From the NCBI GenBank assembly GCA_017940955.1, contig JAGAXP010000161.1, forward strand, positions 1-64,000: a DNA stretch of 64,000 nucleotides. Reading direction: 5' to 3'. Shown here piece by piece: positions 60,101 through 64,000 of this stretch (within the stretch, counting starts at the first letter, position 1; each line of letters begins with the position of its first letter). The position numbers were made by a program, and so were the translations under genes. The DNA comes from Oribacterium sp. (GTDB lineage Bacteria > Bacillota_A > Clostridia > Lachnospirales > Lachnospiraceae). The notes beneath the pieces were generated by a model. The model had not been told where the DNA came from. It ran no database searches and saw nothing but the letters and a program-made list of their open reading frames with translations.

Positions 60101-61537
60101 ATGAGTAACGAAAAAATCAAGATCGGCGAAGAAGGTATCTATGATGCCAGAAAGCTTGGAACAGGAAAGGTATTGATCCTTGGATTTCAGCACATGTTTG
60201 CAATGTTTGGATCAACTGTTCTGGTACCACTGCTCACAGGACTCAGCGTTTCCGCAACATTACTCTGGGCAGGTCTCGGTACACTTTTGTTCCACCTTAT
60301 CAGTAAGAAAAGAGTACCTGCATTTTTGGGATCATCCTTTGCATTCCTTGCAGGATATGCAGCAATTGCTCCTAACGGTGAGCCCGATCTCCTGAGATAT
60401 GCGTGCTTCGGTGTAGCTTGTGCCGGTCTTGTTTATCTGGTACTTGCCACAGCCTTCAAGGCATTTGGTGAGTCAAAGGTAATGAAATATTTCCCGCCTG
60501 TAGTAACCGGTCCTATCATCATCGCAATCGGTCTCAACCTTTCAAAGTCAGCTATCGAGAACTGTGCTTCAAACTGGCCCATCGCTCTTGTAGCTATCTT
60601 CATAGTTGTTATCTGTAATATCTGGGGACGCGGAATGGTGAAGATCATCCCTATCCTTCTCGGTGTTATAGGTTCATATCTTGTTGCTGCAGTTGCCGGA
60701 GCTATCGATTTCTCGCCTGTATCGGAAGCTGCATGGTTTGGACTTCCTTTAAATTACAGCCGTACAGTATTCTCACTTTTCACTGACGGAACCATGAACA
60801 CTTCACTGCTCATCACTTCAGTGATAACCATCGTGCCTATAGCATTCGCAACCATGATGGAGCATATCGGTGATATCTCAGCTATTTCTTCAACAGTCGG
60901 AGAGAACTTCATCAAGGAGCCGGGTCTCCACAGAACACTTACAGGAGACGGTCTGGCAACAGCTCTTGCATCTCTTTTCGGAGCACCTGCCAATACAACC
61001 TACGGCGAGAACACAGGTGTGCTTACACTTACAAAGGTTTATGATCCTATGGTTATCCGCCTGGCTGCATGCATTGCCATCATCCTCAGCTTCTGCCCTA
61101 AGTTTGCAGCTCTTATCGAGGTAATGCCGGCGGCTACAGTCGGTGGTATCTCACTGGTTCTTTACGGTATGATCTCTGCTGTCGGAATCAGAAACATCGT
61201 TGAAACTAAGGTTGATTTTTCAAAGACAAGAAATGTCATCATCGCAGCACTTATCATGGTGCTTGCTATCGGTGTCAACTACTCCAGTGCCGGCGCCATC
61301 ATCATCCCGATTGGCGCTATAACGATCAACTTCTCAGGTATCGCAACAGGTTCACTTGTAGGTATCATTTTGAATGCCATCCTTCCGGGTAAGGACTATG
61401 CCTTTAAGGACAGTGAGCCTAATGCTACAGGCGTTGACCTTGAGATCGCCCAGGGTGAATCCCTTGTCTGGCAGCTTGCCAAGAAGGCAGGTGCAAAGAA
61501 CATGGTTGAGGATGGTTCCGAGAAGTCAAAGAACTAA
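60101..61537 (+). CDS. uraA: Uracil/xanthine permease, NCS2 family (UraA-like)
   Basis: A 478-residue nucleobase:proton symporter with about 14 helices. LGTGKVLILGFQHMFAMFGSTVLVPLLTGL (residues about 17-46) is the NCS2 N-terminus. FLGSSFAFLAGYAAIAPN (about 72-90) and TYGENTGVLTLTKVYDPMVI (about 301-320, near the Glu of the substrate site) are diagnostic. QHMFAMFG and NTTYGENTGV point to uracil over purines, but xanthine cannot be excluded. It has a long regulated leader and its own terminator. Confidence 0.9.
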   Translation: MSNEKIKIGEEGIYDARKLGTGKVLILGFQHMFAMFGSTVLVPLLTGLSVSATLLWAGLGTLLFHLISKKRVPAFLGSSFAFLAGYAAIAPNGEPDLLRYACFGVACAGLVYLVLATAFKAFGESKVMKYFPPVVTGPIIIAIGLNLSKSAIENCASNWPIALVAIFIVVICNIWGRGMVKIIPILLGVIGSYLVAAVAGAIDFSPVSEAAWFGLPLNYSRTVFSLFTDGTMNTSLLITSVITIVPIAFATMMEHIGDISAISSTVGENFIKEPGLHRTLTGDGLATALASLFGAPANTTYGENTGVLTLTKVYDPMVIRLAACIAIILSFCPKFAALIEVMPAATVGGISLVLYGMISAVGIRNIVETKVDFSKTRNVIIAALIMVLAIGVNYSSAGAIIIPIGAITINFSGIATGSLVGIILNAILPGKDYAFKDSEPNATGVDLEIAQGESLVWQLAKKAGAKNMVEDGSEKSKN

Positions 61538-61665
61538 GACGATAACCAAAGAATTGAAGTACTCACGGTTCATTCATAGTCGGATGCTGCTTTCATAGCA
61601 GCAATTCGGATATGAATGGAGCTCGACATTTACACTTCAGATTAAAAAATCTTTAAAGATTTATG

Positions 61666-61692
61666 AGGACCGGTTTTATACCGGTCCTTTTT
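61666..61692 (+). terminator. terminator of uraA
   Basis: AGGACCGG (61666-61673) pairs with CCGGTCCT (61681-61688), then six T in total. A smaller AGATTA/TAATCT-type hairpin lies just before it. Confidence 0.88.
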
Positions 61693-61777
61693 TAGTATAA
61701 TGAAGCGAGGGTATAATCAGATGGGGACAGGATTGGATAAGATAAAAACCGTTCCCAATGGATAATGGGGGAGATCA

Positions 61778-63298
61778 TTGGATAAGGATAACGAAACTAA
61801 AAAAGAAAATCTCAAGAATGATCATAAAAATACTGTTAAAAAGCCCAAAAGGAAAAGGGTCCAGGTAGATCCGGAGTACCAGTGGGAGAGTCTTCAGCAT
61901 AAATCCATCAGGATGAATGAAAGGAATGTAAATCAGAATCTCCATGATGAGCATGAAAAATCCCATAAAAAAAGACGGCTTACAGAACATAAGATGATGG
62001 TACAGTTTGCCATCGGATGTATCATTTTCTTTGTTTTTCTGCTTTTCTGCATTTTCCTGGGGAAGAGAATCAGATCCGGGATCAATGAGACACAGGAGGT
62101 CTCGGAAAGCAGCAGTACAGAGGCAGATGAGAACACTCCGACAGGAGATGAATCCGAAGAAGAAACCACGGCTTCAAAATATCTGATCGAAGAGAATGTG
62201 GCGCCGCCCAATGACATTGAAAACCTCGATATCATCGGAGGAAACGGAGAGCTTATAGGCTTCTCCTTCCCGGATCAGCAATGTGAAAAGTGGATGCTTA
62301 TGGAAAAGCAGATTGATAAGGTGCTTCATGCTTCCGGATATAATGCAGACTTTAAATATGCTGTGGAGCAGCCTCTGGAGGAAGGTCCTTCAGTGGAGGG
62401 ATTCCATAAGGATAAGCTGGTTAAAAAGCAGATCGAGGATATAGAAGAACTGGTAAAAGAAGGAGCGGGGATCATATTCGTGGCCCCCGGGGATGTTTCG
62501 TCGGAAGCCCTTGCAGCGGAGCTTACACAGGTGAAAAACTCGGGTATCTATGTTATCGCCATCGATCATGTACCCATGGGCACAGACGGTGTAAATTTCC
62601 TTTTCGGCTGCGATGACTATCACGTGGGTGAAACCATGGGTAATTACATCGTTGATGCGCTGGATCTCAAGCATGCAACAGCTGAGGAGCCAAAGACCGC
62701 GGAAATTTTCACGGGAGACATGTCGGATGAGACCCTGTACTTCAGGTTCCCGGGTCTGATGGAAGCATTATTCCCGTATATCGATTCCGGAGCCCTTGTT
62801 ATACCTTCCGGGCAGATGGAGCTTGAGCAGGTGAGTACATTGGACAACAGTGAGTCTGAGGCCTATGAACGTATGAAGGAGCTTCTTGCCGAGGTTTACA
62901 CCTCCGGAAATCTTGATGCCGTTATATGTACTGACGATGTGCTTGCGGGGGGCGTATCCAGAGCGATGGCTGAGGCCGTTATGGACGGCACATATGGAGG
63001 AAGCATGCCGGTCATAACCGGAGACGGTTCAAGTGAAGAGGCTCTGGACAGGATACTTCAGGGAAAGCAGTCAATGTCTGTGTTTTACGATCCTGCACAG
63101 TATGCTTTCAGTATAACAGAGCTTGTGGATGACATATATCACGGAACGGAGATGGAGATCACGGATTCGGAAATGTACCAGAACGGTATGGTTGTGGTAC
63201 CTGCCGTAGAGCTGATTCCTGCGGTTGTGACGGCGGAGAATTATGAAGATATGATAGTGGATACGGGGTATCTTCATGCGAAGGCGTTGTTGGATTGA
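61778..63298 (+). CDS. Membrane-anchored sugar-binding-type (periplasmic binding protein type I) protein
   Basis: A 506-residue protein with an unusual layout. A basic cytoplasmic N-terminus of about 75 residues (KKPKRKRVQVDPEYQW, KKRRLTEHKM) precedes one membrane helix (MVQFAIGCIIFFVFLLFCIFL). An acidic, Ser/Thr/Glu-rich linker follows, then a type I binding domain of about 350 residues (LIGFSFPDQQCEKWMLMEKQ, GAGIIFVAPGDVSSEALAAEL, YVIAIDHVPMG, AVICTDDVLAGGVSRAMAEAV, PVITGDGSSEEALDRIL). Such domains (RbsB-like) bind sugars; here it is tethered by a helix, not a lipid. Start is TTG at 61778 after GGGGGAG. No permease or ATPase is adjacent; it may be a sensor. Confidence 0.8.
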   Translation: MDKDNETKKENLKNDHKNTVKKPKRKRVQVDPEYQWESLQHKSIRMNERNVNQNLHDEHEKSHKKRRLTEHKMMVQFAIGCIIFFVFLLFCIFLGKRIRSGINETQEVSESSSTEADENTPTGDESEEETTASKYLIEENVAPPNDIENLDIIGGNGELIGFSFPDQQCEKWMLMEKQIDKVLHASGYNADFKYAVEQPLEEGPSVEGFHKDKLVKKQIEDIEELVKEGAGIIFVAPGDVSSEALAAELTQVKNSGIYVIAIDHVPMGTDGVNFLFGCDDYHVGETMGNYIVDALDLKHATAEEPKTAEIFTGDMSDETLYFRFPGLMEALFPYIDSGALVIPSGQMELEQVSTLDNSESEAYERMKELLAEVYTSGNLDAVICTDDVLAGGVSRAMAEAVMDGTYGGSMPVITGDGSSEEALDRILQGKQSMSVFYDPAQYAFSITELVDDIYHGTEMEITDSEMYQNGMVVVPAVELIPAVVTAENYEDMIVDTGYLHAKALLD

Positions 63299-63332
63299 TT
63301 ACATATCCGAAATAATGTCTTTGAGTCAACTA

Positions 63333-63351
63333 TCAATTGATGATCAATTGA
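63333..63351 (+). repeat. hairpin of two TCAATTGA octamers
   Basis: TCAATTGA (63333-63340), TGA, then TCAATTGA (63344-63351); each is self-complementary and they can pair. It comes 34 bp after the previous gene, with no T run. Confidence 0.55.
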
Positions 63352-63360
63352 CTTATAACT

Positions 63361-63599
63361 CGAAAAGCGGAGGATGGGTCAAGCAGGAGCATGGTTTTGT
63401 ATGACTTAAAACACGAAAAGCGGAGAATGGGTCAAGCAAGAGCAGGGTTCTGTATGACTCAAAACACGAAAAGCGGAGAATGGGTCAAGCAAGAGCAGGG
63501 TTCTGTATGACTTAAAACACGAAAATCGGAGAATGGGTCAAGCAGGAGCATGGTTTTGTATGACTTAAAACACGAAAATCGAAGTATGGGTCAAGTTTG
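63361..63599. repeat. 53-bp tandem array, 4.5 copies
   Basis: Units begin CGAAAAGCGGAGRATGGGTC at 63361, 63414, 63467, 63520 and 63573 (the last truncated). The period is exactly 53 bp. Copies differ at only a few positions (for example GGAGCATGG/AGAGCAGGG). The sequence TATGACTTAAAACACGAAAA spans each junction. There is no coding frame that fits the 53-base period. It lies 168 bp before rpiB. Confidence 0.93.
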
Positions 63600-63766
63600 G
63601 CTGAATTTTTCTCAGCAGGAACCAAAGGGTGATGTTATAGAGAAATAAAATATCCTATGTTATACTTTTTGGAGAAAAAGCAAATTTAAATGTTTCGGTT
63701 CATCCGTCACCAGAGTTCCGGATGAGCTGCTACATTAAAATAGAATTTATAGAATGGAGATCAGTT

Positions 63767-64000
63767 ATGAAATTAGTAATCGGAAATGATCACTCATCGG
63801 TAGATATGAAGAAGGAGATCATGCAGTATCTCGAGGAGAAGGGAATTGAGATGATCGATGTTGGAACCAATTCAACAGACAGCTTCAATTATCCGATTTC
63901 AGGATACCGCGTAGGAAAGATGGTTGCAGAGGGAAAGGTTGACGGCGGTATCGCCATCTGCGGAACCGGCGTAGGCATCAGCCTTGCATGTAACAAGGTT
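63767..64000 (+). CDS. rpiB: Ribose-5-phosphate isomerase B / RpiB-LacAB family (partial, runs off the window)
   Basis: The first 78 codons are visible. KLVIGNDHSSVDMKKEIMQY, then IDVGTNSTDSFNYPISGYRV, and GGIAICGTGVGISLACNKV match the RpiB family; the Cys in ICGTGVG is the active-site residue. RpiB interconverts ribose-5-phosphate and ribulose-5-phosphate. LacAB and AlsE-like isomerases look similar at this length. ATGGAGA precedes the ATG. The 3' part is outside the window. Confidence 0.92.
   Translation, partial: MKLVIGNDHSSVDMKKEIMQYLEEKGIEMIDVGTNSTDSFNYPISGYRVGKMVAEGKVDGGIAICGTGVGISLACNKV

Noticed and set aside
63361..63599. CRISPR array
   Set aside because: The 53-bp units are contiguous and nearly identical throughout; there are no unique spacers and no cas genes.

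Overview
The window looks like chromosome from a Firmicutes (Clostridia) bacterium, most probably Lachnospiraceae near Butyrivibrio/Pseudobutyrivibrio. The basis is protein character: a DUF3881-type protein, a DUF951-rpsF-ssb-rpsR block, gdpP-rplI-dnaB, holB-ricT-trmN6, MecA, RsmI, clostridial AdhE and GDH. Base composition is moderately AT-rich, Shine-Dalgarno sites are strong, and many sigma-A promoters are near-consensus. No database search was possible, so the genus is inference. No transposase, integrase, phage gene or CRISPR array was seen.

Layout. 1-450: the 3' end of a 23S rRNA, then tRNA-Asn, tRNA-Cys and tRNA-Glu, with no 5S gene between. 1107-6527: birA, a Ser/Glu/Lys-rich membrane protein, a guanylate-kinase-like gene, then the conserved holB-ricT-trmN6 set. 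7094-9018: a SipW-type signal peptidase with two TasA/CalY-like secreted proteins. 9090-15774: DUF951, rpsF-ssb-rpsR, gdpP-rplI-dnaB, mecA and a DUF1858 protein. 15915-16101: an unassigned, promoter- and terminator-bounded small RNA. 16244-23258: a TetR regulator divergent from an MMPL exporter, a large exported helical protein and a wall-binding protein. 23707-33167: azlCD, a membrane acyltransferase, rsmI, a lipoprotein, a GHL10-type hydrolase, metG, a TraX-family protein and tatD. 33282-33399 (minus): SRP RNA. 33582-36836: an MBOAT plus DHHW/AlgJ-like polysaccharide O-acetylation pair. 36947-45352: murA, an ArsB/SLC13-like anion transporter, adhE, gdhA and the DUF3881 protein. 45510-47022: a polar amino acid ABC permease and ATPase without a binding protein. 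47712-53291: a phnDCEE transporter with a 5'-nucleotidase-family phosphoesterase. 53506-58685: two divergent secreted SGNH proteins, an ABC-F ATPase and a secreted DUF5722-like protein. 58733-64000: a LysR regulator, uraA, a membrane-tethered sugar-binding-type protein and the start of rpiB.

Two broad themes stand out. Many products act at or outside the envelope: TasA-like proteins, the MMPL cassette, O-acetylation genes, SGNH proteins, the GHL10 hydrolase and the DUF5722-like protein. The rest is housekeeping: translation, replication, cell wall precursor synthesis and fermentative redox balance through adhE and gdhA.

The intergenic DNA is unusually structured. It holds perfect or near-perfect palindromes with 14 to about 80 bp arms, two of which are long and short versions of one element. 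It also holds a 44-bp palindrome with a rearranged relative 32 kb away, a 62-bp repeat family, a 53-bp tandem array, a duplicated 28-bp segment at the SRP RNA promoter, and a tight cluster of DnaA boxes far from any dnaA gene. These, with the unassigned small RNA, are the best candidates for something undescribed.
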